The notes below the pieces were generated by a model, which worked only from the letters and a program-made list of their open reading frames with translations, ran no database searches and was not told the DNA's origin. A stretch of DNA of 64,000 bases, from positions 45,882,965-45,946,964 of the forward strand of contig OU015530.1 in NCBI GenBank assembly GCA_907165065.1, given 5' to 3'. Both the position numbers and the translations under genes were made by a program. Below, piece by piece: positions 36,822-47,455 of the stretch (position 1 is its first letter; each line of letters starts with the position of its first letter). This stretch comes from Caprimulgus europaeus. Lineage: Eukaryota; Chordata; Aves; Caprimulgiformes; Caprimulgidae.

Positions 36822-38770
36822 TGGGTGGATACTTCAGTTTAGATTAATCTATACTAGAGCGTGATCTTCTGCCTATAGAGGTACAATCATCTCCAGTAGT
36901 AATATATTTATGGGGCTTTGATAGGTCAGTGTTGGGGAAAAGAAAGAAGCCACCCTTAAAAATGAGGAAGGGTTGCCAGTAACATACTAAAACTGTGTTT
37001 TTTTATATTGATGGCTGTTGCTGATGTTAGTTTCTCTTACATGCTCCCATATAGCTCATGATTATTAATGCCCATACATTAGGACAGAACTAAAGAACCC
37101 TCCAACCTTCATTGAGTTCATTTATAACATTTCCAATTTGGAAAAAAAAAAAAAAAAGTAAATATTTTTGACATTTTCATGTCAAGAATGTTTTTCAGAT
37201 TTTTAATCTTGAAATAACTTTCCCTTTCAAAATGTTTTTCAAAATATTATAAGCCTAAAAAACATGGCAGGCTAACATTTTAATTCTGTTTTTCTTTTTC
37301 TTCTTAAAATTAATTTTAGCTTTTTATTCCCAGAAATCATGTTTCTTGGAAAGCTCTTTGTTTTATCACTCTGGTTCAAAATAAAATTGATTCTGAAGCT
37401 GCAAACCCTTCTGTGGAAATTTCAGTGTCCATATATTTCTAGATTTGTCTAAACCTTACAAGCTTTTGACAGTACTTTGCCTCTACCAATTAAAAATATG
37501 TAGCTTTCAGAGAAGTGTAATTTATACTTTAATTCATATTTTTTTCTTATACAACCTCAGTACATCAGAAATATACTTTGTGAAATAAATTCAGTTACAG
37601 ACATTTAATGTTTTTTATAGCTCAGAGAAGAATCATGCAGAAATACTTAAATCTTTTATTTTTTAAATAATATTCAGTGCTTCGAAGAAGGGGAATTTTT
37701 TTTATAGTTATTCGTCTTATTTTTGGCTGCCAGAAATGAAAAGGGACAAAAGTTGCAATTAAACTCTACTGTTCCATGAAATGTAAAAAAAAATAAAAAA
37801 GAAAAAGAAAAAAAAATCTGTACAGCTGTTTTCACAGACTGCTTCAGCTCCTTGAAAAAGTTATTTACACTCTTGTGTTCACAATTATATTAAATCCTCA
37901 AAATAACTATGTTGACTGCCTACTTTAATTCTTGTCATCAAAATTACTTAAAAGCCACTCTGGTAGCATAAACAATTCTTCAAGGAATTTACATATTCCC
38001 CAGCATGAGGAAATCCATTTAGCAACACAGAACACAAGACGTCAACACTTTTCAATCACATGCTAATTAAAGTGAACTATATATTTGCAGAATAAATGTG
38101 AACAACAGACATAAAGAACAGCAGCCTCCACTACTATTATTTTTCAGAGAGTGGATACATTTTAGTTCTAGTCTCTGATTCAGTCCATGCTAATTTGAAA
38201 GGGACACTTCTAAACAGTCACTAGTAATTTTATGGAAATCCATGAACAATATTCTGCTTTGAAAATATTTCTGCTTATAGCTCATCTTATTTTTCTTCAT
38301 AAGCATTCTTCTACTTGCAAGGACCTTTGTTGATAATAAGTGCATATATAAGCACTGCTATTTCTTTAATTCAAGTCATAATCTTCTGTTTGTGTTTGAA
38401 GAAGACCCTTTTAATTATCAGGTCTCTAACAGACTTCTCTTTCATCCTTCCCTGTCTCTCTAACTTTCTTTTCTGTAAAAGGTGTAATTCTATGCTGTGC
38501 AAGAACTGTTTATCCCAATAAAAAACTGATTTACTTATTCCTAGGACCTGATTGTATTGACATTAAAGTTCCTGTTATTCTACTTTAGTTATATAAATTT
38601 ACAGAACCTAAACTTAGACTTGGTTTAAAGGAAGTCTAATTTGGGATTCTGTTGAGTTACAAGGTTTGCCTTGGTTTCACATCTGTGAACAAAAACAATC
38701 TTTTGGTACAGTTTCCTCATGGTCACATTCCATTTCTGTATCTTTACGAAGAATTTCAGGGGGTTTTGTT

Positions 38771-38820
38771 TGCTTTGTTTTGGTTTGTTTTTGTCTGCTT
38801 TGTTTTGGTTTGTTTTTATC
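38771..38820 (+). repeat. 25-bp tandem duplication, two copies
   Basis: TGCTTTGTTTTGGTTTGTTT plus TTGTC at 38771-38795 is repeated at 38796-38820 with a single change (TTATC). T/G-rich low-complexity sequence. Confidence 0.9.
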
Positions 38821-38956
38821 AGCCAACTTTAGCAGTTTGGCTTGTATTTTTGCTTATAGAGAATAGCCAGGCCCTTGGCTTGTCTGAATTTTGACCTATC
38901 TGCAGGCCTGCCCTGATCTACTTATAAATGCCCATGGGCATTACACTTCAGTGGAA

Positions 38957-39030
<74 letters not shown>
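38957..39030 (+). repeat. (AAT)n microsatellite, about 25 copies
   Basis: 74 bp of perfect AAT repeat. The lack of interruptions suggests it is polymorphic. Poly-Asn and poly-Leu frames over it are artefacts. Confidence 0.97.
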
Positions 39031-39031
<1 letters not shown>

Positions 39032-40189
39032 CCTTTATATTTACAAATTGTTATTGTTTCCATAATCATATTGTTGCTGCCTCCTTTTTCATTTATTCTT
39101 TTCCCTTGTGGGGCTCTGGCCATATATTGGAAAAGTCCTCCATTGCATAACAAGTAATACATGCTGATGAATGTTCACTATATGTTAACTTACCTAGAGA
39201 GGACATTTCACAATTTTCTCAATAAATAAATTAAAAAACAACCATAAATAGGGTGACAGTTCACAGTCAAAATCCTCTAGTGGGCTATCGGAATCCTGGA
39301 AAACAAAAAATCTTTGCAATCATCTTTCTCTTCTTTAAAGCCTAAAAGTACTGGTGCAATTTAATTGTGTAAAGAAATGGAATATTGTACTCAACAAAAG
39401 CAACAAATAAATAATATGAACTTTTATGCCTGACAGACTATGTGTTGTAATTAATATGAAACATTAAAGATACAATAACTACCAGAGTGAAGAGATATGG
39501 TCAGATATTAGAAGGTGAAAAGCATCCAGGTCATTAAACTTTCTGGAAATTTTCAGCAATTGTGATCAGTAGGTGTTCAGATACACACAGCTGGTAGAAG
39601 GAAGTCAGGATTTAGCTCAGGGAGCATGTATCAGTGATTCACTGCCAAGCAAAAGCACACAATTGGCTGTTCTGCTGTGGTCTGTCCGGATCACTTTCTA
39701 CTCAGACCTTTACCAACCACCTGAGTAGACAGAAACCTACATTAAGCCCACAAGTGGCATGAGGGTGAGAGGGACTTAAAATATGTTGGGGAAAAAGACA
39801 GGAATTCAAAATGGCAATAACAGACTGGAGAAATGGTCTGAGAAAATAGAATGAAATTGAATAAAGCCCAGTGGAAAATATCAAATTTAGGAATAATTGA
39901 CTGCACAGTGTAGCATGCAAGGAAGAATCAGAGGTTGATTTACTTCTCCAGGAGAGGAGATGGAAGATTAAATCATGAGCTGAATATGAAATTCATGGAA
40001 GAGTGGTTCCAGCATGAAGAAGAAATAGAAAGACAAACGTCTTCAAAACTTTTGTAGGAGGGAAATTAATACCTTTCTCTCCAGCCCATGATGGTTATGA
40101 CAGGAAGAATTGTGCTTAAAATGAATCAAGAAACAAACATAGTAGGTGTCAGAAAAATATTCAAGTGGTAAAAAACCTGGAAATACTGG

Positions 40190-40260
40190 AAAGAATCTGC
40201 AGAGAATGGTAGAGTCTCCAACACTGGAGTCTATAAAACTGGATTAAAGACAGGTTTTTG
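40190..40260 (+). mobile_element. Possible ancient CR1-type LINE remnant
   Basis: AATGGTAGAGTCTCCAACAC, followed by TGGAGTCTATAAAACTGGAT, resembles the CR1 block that encodes [15 protein letters not shown] before the 3' end. The similarity is short, the frame is broken, and no terminal octamers are visible. It may be chance or a much older LINE. Confidence 0.35.
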
Positions 40261-42405
40261 CATGTCACTGAAAGTGCTTTCTTATACAGGTCCAGATGGA
40301 GTAAAAAAGCCATTTTTAACAATTCTGCTTTTGATTTCATGTTGGAACAGAGGTGTACAAAGGTTATTATTTTTTTTTTTTTTCTGTGAATAACAACAAC
40401 TATCAGACCCTCAAAATAGAGAAATATGTCCATATTATATTATTTGAATTTTGGGTAATGTCTAGGTCTTCAGTCCTTTAATTGATTTTTTTTAATTTAC
40501 TTAAATTAGATTCCAGTTAGACATCACCTCAAGGTTAAAATGTTGATACTGGTCTTAAGATTTAATTTCACAAAGGTTGCATGCTTGGATGACCAGAGCT
40601 TTTTCATCCCCATAAATGTAGCACTGAAGACAATTTTTTTAAATGCAATGTTATATGAGGTCTAAATTTCTGCTAGATTCTATTATGGTCATTTGAAGCT
40701 TGATTCTGACTAGATAGAGGCTGAAAAACAGTTTTACAGCCATTATTTCTAACATTACTGTTCCTGGCACATTTAAATTTTGCTTCAAAATAATGAGACC
40801 AGATTAATGCCCTGTGCAGCTACATTCACTCCCCTAAAATTACACCAAGGATAAAGTTGCCCCAATACTGTTTGAGCATTACCAAACGAAGATTCCCTCA
40901 GCTACCAAGAGAACTGGGAGGGGAAGAGGGGGAAAAGACAGATGTTGATTCATTATTCTTCAGAGACTTCTTTGTTTTTTCAAAGCATCAAATATTTAAG
41001 GAAAATTCAGCTGTTGTTAAGGTAACTTTATTTTAATTGAATTACATAGGAATGCTTTGGATAGGCACTGCTCTTTGAAAAAAGAATAAAAATCCATGGG
41101 ATAGTAGTAGCATATCGAACAGGTAATGCTTTCTGTTAACATAGCACCTCCACATAAATGAACAATACTGTCTATTTTTAGAAAAAATCCAGTTATCTCA
41201 CTTTTTTTTTGTATGGATAAGATTGTGATAGTAAGTCTTTGGACTTCTGCAAGCATGGAATCCTGCATACGTGCTACTGACGCATGAAAACTACCTTTGT
41301 GATCCTTCTACAATCAGCTCTTCTCCTGGATCCCTGCCAGACATCTGTAAATGTTTAATGATTCATCCATACCCTTGGGAATGCCTCCCATTCACATGAT
41401 GGCTACTTTACATCATTGTAGCATTATAAAGGATCTTTAAAATATCATGACCCTTTCCTATGGTGGTCCGTATGGTGAAAAATGGCCTTAGTGCACATAT
41501 GAACTAAATTTTAAGTACTAGGGAGGAACTTTTCCCGCACACTCATGGCTAGGCCTGGGAGGTGTCTACTCCACTGCATGCAAAATAGAAGGAATATATT
41601 CCTTCACAACTGTGGACCAAGTTGATAAAGCTGTAGGAGCTGCACTATGCCTGGTAAGTGGAAGTAGATGGGTTACTTCACTCACATATGAAAATGATCA
41701 AATTAATGTTGTAAGAGATCATCTACTACATGATGCACTACCACTGCACAGATTTCCATGGAAAGATGTAAGGTTCTTTTCCAACAGGAAAATGTATGAA
41801 AGTAGGTATTTTGTGGGCAGACTTCTTGAAGGAAGGAAAAAAAAAAAAAGAAAAAAAGAAAAATAGAAAAAGGAGAAAACATTTATTTCACGTCAGATTT
41901 AAGTTCACTGTTTCCTTTGGAGGGTATGTGCCACTAGTTAATCTTCTACTGCCAGACACCAACTAACTGGCTTGAGGTCTTCCTCCTGCAGAGGATACTT
42001 ATCTGAAAGGTAAGAGATTCATGAAGCTTGTATTGATGGAAGTGTTGTCAAAAGTGACACAATTTTTACCTACAGCACAAAAGGTCATGATACAGAATGA
42101 AGACTTGTTATTTTACTATTCCTGGCAATATTTTGAGTCACTTTTATACTATAGCTATCCTTTTGCTTTTAGGACCTTATAAACAATAATTCTAAGACAG
42201 TACTACCTAATCATTGTTTTCAGGCAGCATGTTACAGATGAAACTCTTGAAAGTTCACTGAAGTCCTAAATAAAGTAAAAAAAAAAAAATAACCATGATG
42301 GTTAGAAAGAAGTATATTTCTTCTTTAGTGTTGCTGTCACTCTGCTGACAGCAGAGATCTTTTATTCTGATTTCAACTTAGCAAAATAAAGGCGTTAGGC
42401 ACAAT

Positions 42406-42438
42406 TAATAATAATAATAATTTTTATTATTATTATTA
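42406..42438. repeat. AAT/ATT perfect inverted repeat
   Basis: (AAT)n runs straight into (ATT)n, giving 15-nt arms around a TTT loop. It can form a hairpin on either strand. This is most simply explained by a microsatellite inversion or slippage event. Confidence 0.88.
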
Positions 42439-43390
42439 TTTTTGTGAGCAGTAGAAATAATGAAGCTCATTTTATTGGTCTTTGTGACCTACAGCATCAA
42501 ATAAAGTGCAAGCTCTGACCAAGGCCTTGATTTCCTATGGTGACAATATCTTTCTTCTACAAAGTCCTTGTTACTTAATGACGTTAGTGGTCAGGCTGCA
42601 TTAATAAATCTTCTCTATTCAACCACTGTTTACATGAAAAATTTAAAATATATTTGAAATAGTGGGGTTTTTTTGTGAAATTAAGTTGAAATACAGTAGT
42701 AGCATATCAATCAGCAAACCATCAGGATACAAATTTCAGACACATAAGCATAGTTTGATCTTCTAAAGGAAATAGACCCAATGTCAAACCAGAGTACAAA
42801 ACTTGAAATAATTCAATAATAATTTAGATGAACACTTGGTGAAGATTCGTATGTGCATATTTATCTGTCTATCTGTCTACCTATATCAAGTGTTTTTGTG
42901 CCTAATGCTTTCAGAAAAGTGTAAGTGTTAATTATTTTCAGGAAATTCTCATACTGATTTCACACAGAGATATTTCTGGTATACGCATTTTCTAGGATAA
43001 CTGTCTCACAATGAATCCTGGTCCTTAACCAGTTACTGAAATCCAAACCACACACAATGCATGTGTCTTTTTAAAGCTTTAGTGTCTGGCATCTCAGCTA
43101 TTGCACATTGCCAACTAAACACTCTAGGAGCATTTTCCAGATAGGGCTGAAATCAGTGATGTTCTCCAGTCTAAACATATACACACTTAGATGTGATCAT
43201 ATTTTCTTAGTAATTTTCCTTGTCTGAAAGTATGATAGCTGTAAGGGACAGATTAATGCATGTGGACTCAGGCAACTGCTGGCTGACCATATTGTTCTCA
43301 CAATAGGTTGCAAAACAAATTAAAAAAGTGTAAAATAATTGTGTCAGCTGTTAGTCATATTACTTCAACCTCCATGATGAACTGAAGTTA

Positions 43391-43395
43391 CAAAT
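43391..43395 (+). repeat. Target-site duplication CAAAT, left copy
   Basis: CAAAT immediately before the LTR's TGTGA end. The same five bases follow the other end at 44052-44056. Confidence 0.85.
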
Positions 43396-44051
43396 TGTGA
43401 TAGTTTCACTGGGCTACCCCTGGCTAGCAGCCAACATAGCTTTTCACCCACTGTCCCCCCACCCCCAGGGAATAGGGGAGAGGATTGGGGCTAAGGATAA
43501 AGAGGTTTGTAGGTTGAGATAAGAACAGTTTAACAGTAGAAATAAAAGAAATCTTAAAAAAACCCCATTATTAAAATAGTAGTGATAATGATAACAGTAA
43601 CAAAATATGGCATTAGTGAAAACCCACTGCAACTGCTCACCACCCATTGACTAAGCCCAGTCTGTTCCCAGATAACGAACCCAGAGGAGCGACAATCCTG
43701 AACCAAAACCACAATCCCAGAAGAGCAAGAGCCCGAGCAAAAGCCAGTGCAAATCCCCTCCCCCTTTCCAGCCAGCCCCGGACAATACACTAAACATGAC
43801 GTGACATGATATGGAATATCTCATTGGCACATCCAAATACCTGTTTTGGCTTTTACTATTCACTGCGCTTCTCCCTCCCAGTCCTAATGCAGCTGTGAAC
43901 CAGCCAAACACAATAGCCCTGAGCTCCAGCAGCTACTAATAACATCAGTACTTTTATCAATGTTCTTTCCATAAGTCTTACACTGAAACCCAAACACAGC
44001 TATTCTAACTACTACGAAGAAAATTAACTCTATCCTAGAAAAATCAAGACA
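43396..44051 (-). mobile_element. Solo LTR of an endogenous retrovirus with 5-bp target duplication
   Basis: A complete 656-bp LTR bounded by TG...CA (TGTGA at 43396, AGACA at 44051) and flanked by perfect CAAAT copies. Direct repeats on both sides of one LTR show that it is a solo LTR formed by LTR-LTR recombination after integration. A 5-bp duplication fits ERVL- or ERV1-like integrases better than 6-bp ERVK types. It is related to the LTR at 36205-36821, with which it shares the TTCTTATCTCA block, the GAGCAAGAGCCCGAGCAAAA block and the TGACGTGA motif (43797-43804), but the two differ in many positions and indels. The minus orientation is inferred from the poly-A-signal-like region, where this copy has GTTAAA. 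No viral coding sequence remains. Confidence 0.9.
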
Positions 44052-44056
44052 CAAAT
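44052..44056 (+). repeat. Target-site duplication CAAAT, right copy
   Basis: Matches 43391-43395 exactly and directly follows the LTR's CA end. Confidence 0.85.
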
Positions 44057-46280
44057 TTCTCAGACTCTGTAAAGAGACTAGAGTCAAAAGAAATGTGCAG
44101 AAAGTTCTTAAGCTAGTGTCCATCTTTCATCAATGCCAATGTTTAACTAATGTCCCAATATAATGTCAGGAAAAAACTGCTGGTATTGTGAGTTGACATA
44201 CTAATGAAATGCAAACTGAAAGTCATCTTTTGTTTCAGCAGTAAGGACCCTGTGATACACTTTATTATCTAGAAAGTTCTATGACTACTGTCAGCAGCCT
44301 ATGATGGCCAAGCTGACCAAGATTTATGTTGCTCTTCATATATAGTCAACGCAATAAGAATGCCCTATTACCTTGCCTAATGGAAGTTGTACACTGTGAA
44401 ACAAAGGGTATTTGTGCCAAATAACTCCTCATATTTACCAATCATTGCACATGAATTCTGTGTAAGCTTTCAATCCTCAAATGGGGTCTCCAGAAATCAA
44501 AACATCTGAAAAATCTCAGGTTTTACTTATATAAACAAGTTGGAACAATTCAGCCAATTAAGGGTTAAGCCCAACATTTATCACACAGTTCTGGAGGACT
44601 GTAGAAGTTCTACTAACTTTTGTATTTAGCAAAGCAAGAACTGAACAGTATTTCTTCCACACTACACTTCTTTTTGTCTGTGCCTAGCAATTAAGTGCAC
44701 AAATACAAGAATTATTCAGTATCTCCAACTCAGTTGGAAATGAGAAATTTCACCAAAAAAGCTGCTCCTGGAAACCAGATTTGCAGATTCCAAAGCAGAA
44801 TTATCTAAAAATCTAAAGGCTTTTTTGCAAGGTCAGCCTTAAGCAATTTCTTGCATAAATTTCCACACTTAGTTACCAAATAGCTACATACGTTCCAATT
44901 GTTTAAATAATGTGATTTTCCACACATATCCAAATAACTGACCTCTGTGAATGCTTCAGATATTTGAATCCACAATCCAAGCAGGCACAAAATGTGCACA
45001 TACGTTGGTGTAACTGTCCCCAGAGAAGTTCATTAATTACTTTTACCCTTAGCTAACCCTACATATTTATCAAACAAATAAACTTGGTTTATTTGACTGA
45101 GATTAAAGTAAATTTACAACAAACTCTTCAGATTTTACCTGGTGCTTTTCCCCTCCCTTTCACATCATTTGGATTAAAAATCTTGTCTAGATGGTGTGAT
45201 CTTTAAGGAAGATGCCAGAGTCTGCACTTCTCTCCTGCAGAAGTTAAACCCCAGGAAAACCTACAAAGTGTTGGATTCCAAGGGTATTAGTGTTAATGGT
45301 AAGGACTAAGTAAAGCAAAGAACATGCTGAGCCCAATGAAAACATCAATTACCTCGACCGATAATAAAAGTAAAACAGTTTGTGGGGGTGAATGGAGCAT
45401 TGTTGAAATCACAATGACAGTGAAGGGAAGTGTGAAAAAAGCCCATCTTAGGATGGTTTACCTCTAAGTAAATAATTTACTCTTTGCATTTCTTCAGTTT
45501 CTGCTGACATCTATGTTGTAACCTAAAGCCAAACATGTGAGATTAACAGAAATAATTGCTTATTGATTGGAAACAAGCATTTTTCAGAAACTAGTGTTAA
45601 TAGCAATGCTAGAAGCCTCTTTATTGGAGCTCTGAGACTACAGAAAATTCCTTAATCAGAGACTAAAAAATAAAACCAGAAACGAGTTTTCTCCATTGTA
45701 TTATACTAAAATATTTTGTATATCATCAGTGCTGAATTCCACTTACATTTATATGTATATTGCATCTCCTGTAAGCTTGTAGCACAAAACATGACATAAG
45801 TTAGGCTGCTGTAGATCAGAAATGTCCGTGTCTTCCCTTCCTCTGTCCTTTTACTTCACAGTTTTATTAAATGAGACCAGTCAGTGTTTATTAATAGACA
45901 ACTCAATGGCTGCCTCAAGTTTTGTTTTCAAAACTGATTTTTTTTTTTTAACCTCCTTTTCCCCTTTTAACTGTCTACTTGAATACTGCTATAGTATATC
46001 CTTTCAAGTCAGTGTATGCCTTCAGCATATGTCACTAGGCTTGCCCTCCACTTTTCTAGTGATTTGTTTCAGAGGACTGTTGCGTTCACTTAGGACAGAC
46101 AAACAGTGATCAGGACTTTCCATTTTTTTTTTTTCCAATTGTTCTCCTCCTTTCCCCTGTTAACCCATCCCAAATCTCTGCACTATGTTCTCAGTATGTA
46201 TTCTGTCATTTTATTCCTGCACTATTCACTTTTCTTCAAATACAACACACTTTGTAAATAACTCTCCATAGGTTACTTAC

Positions 46281-46329
46281 CAGTAACCATCAGTCTTTCA
46301 AGAATTGGAACTTCTATTTAAACCAATGT
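46281..46329 (-). other. Candidate 49-nt non-coding exon
   Basis: On the minus strand GTGCTTTTATTTTCAG ends at 46330 and the donor GTAAGTAA starts at 46280. Both are near-ideal. All three frames contain a stop within the 49 nt, so if it is an exon it belongs to a non-coding RNA or a UTR. It lies 1.1 kb downstream of the other minus-strand candidate at 47431-47455. Confidence 0.28.
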
Positions 46330-47430
46330 CTGAAAATAAAAGCACAAGAAAGTGAAATGCAAAGATAGATTGGAATCTGAAAATAAATGACATTTCTGGC
46401 ACAAAGAGAATATGAAAGACGTGACAGTGTGATAGACAGCAAAGCAGGTAAATCTCTGTTCCATGGTGCTATTCAGAAGAAATGTATAACTCTATACAGC
46501 TTCTTCCTTTAAAAAGAACAAAATTGTTCTTACTGTTTATTAATTGTACTTCAGTGGAGCTGAGAGATCTGGGAGAGTCCTTGTTCCCAAAGGCATGGGT
46601 GCTGTTCAAATACACAGTACAGGACAGCTGTATTCCAACAACAGGTTTGATGTATTGCAAAATACATCTACCAGGGTGTTTTTGGCAAATGCTGTAGGCT
46701 ACTGTGTGTCTTTTTAATATATATATCAGCAGTAAAACCTACCAGTAGTATACAAAGTTATGTTGTCACACACCTAAATGAGCGTAGTGAAGTAGGGCTT
46801 GTCTAATCACAATGCTCTCCAACAGTTTTCCTGTTATGTGTATTGCTCCTACTATGAAAAGGATCAATAAATGAAAATGAGCCTGGTACTGATCTTGACT
46901 GCATCTGTATAAAGCGGGAGGAGAGTTCTTTTTGTTCCTGAAGTCTCTAGATCCATGTGACATGAACACAATCTGGAGTTCAGTCTTTAAGGAATAGAAT
47001 GAAATACAGAATTTGCATCATTTTCTTTTCCTTTAATTACAGTGTCTGAAGGTTTATAATAATGCCATGTAGAAATAATAATTTTAAAGGCAGAGGTGTG
47101 TTTAATAGCTTGAGTTTCTCCCCTTTATTTTGTATGATTCTGGATGCAGAATGTGAACTTGGCTGCCTTGAAATTATAGTTAGACCTCTGCATTGGTATG
47201 TCCTTGAGGTGCAAAAATCTGCCTTTTACAGCAGCCCACATTACTTTCCTCCAAGTTATTTGATTTTAAATGAATGCTAAAAATCTAAAGAGAGCCCCCT
47301 TTTGGTTTAAACCCCTCTCAGGCCTATATTGTGTTTCTGTCATAGGAGTGATTCTGAGAGGGACTAATTAAAAGTCCAATGAATGTGTGAGGGTTAAACT
47401 CACAGGCTCTGCTCATTAACAGTCACTCAC

Positions 47431-47455
47431 CTAAGAATATTTTGAGACTTCTTTT
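47431..47455 (-). other. Candidate 25-nt microexon
   Basis: On the minus strand the pyrimidine tract CCTTTTTTTCCCATCACAG ends at 47456, followed by 25 nt ending CTTAG and the donor GTGAGTGA at 47430. Acceptor and donor are both of high quality. Such a short exon would be unusual but is within the known microexon range. Its length is not a multiple of three. Confidence 0.28.

Larger units (their letters stand above)
36822..43390. other. 6.6-kb unique stretch between the two LTRs
   Basis: No retroviral gene traces are visible, so this is not a proviral interior. It contains a 25-bp tandem duplication, a 25-copy AAT microsatellite, a possible CR1 remnant near 40190 and an AAT/ATT hairpin, listed separately. 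The 84-codon frame at 41612-41866 has a non-repetitive N-terminal 70 residues but no recognisable domain, and ends in a poly-A-derived lysine run. Confidence 0.55.

Noticed and set aside
38891..39162. Poly-Asn and poly-Leu proteins
   Set aside because: They are translations of the AAT microsatellite.
41612..41866. 84-codon frame starting MDQVDKAVGAALC as a pseudogene or gene
   Set aside because: The composition is protein-like, but no family is recognised, a GTAAGT lies within it, and the C-terminus is a poly-A-derived Lys run. There is not enough to call it.
36205..44051. Two same-orientation LTRs 7 kb apart as ends of one provirus
   Set aside because: The right LTR has the CAAAT duplication on both of its own sides, so it is a solo insertion. 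The LTRs differ strongly, and the DNA between them has no retroviral gene traces.
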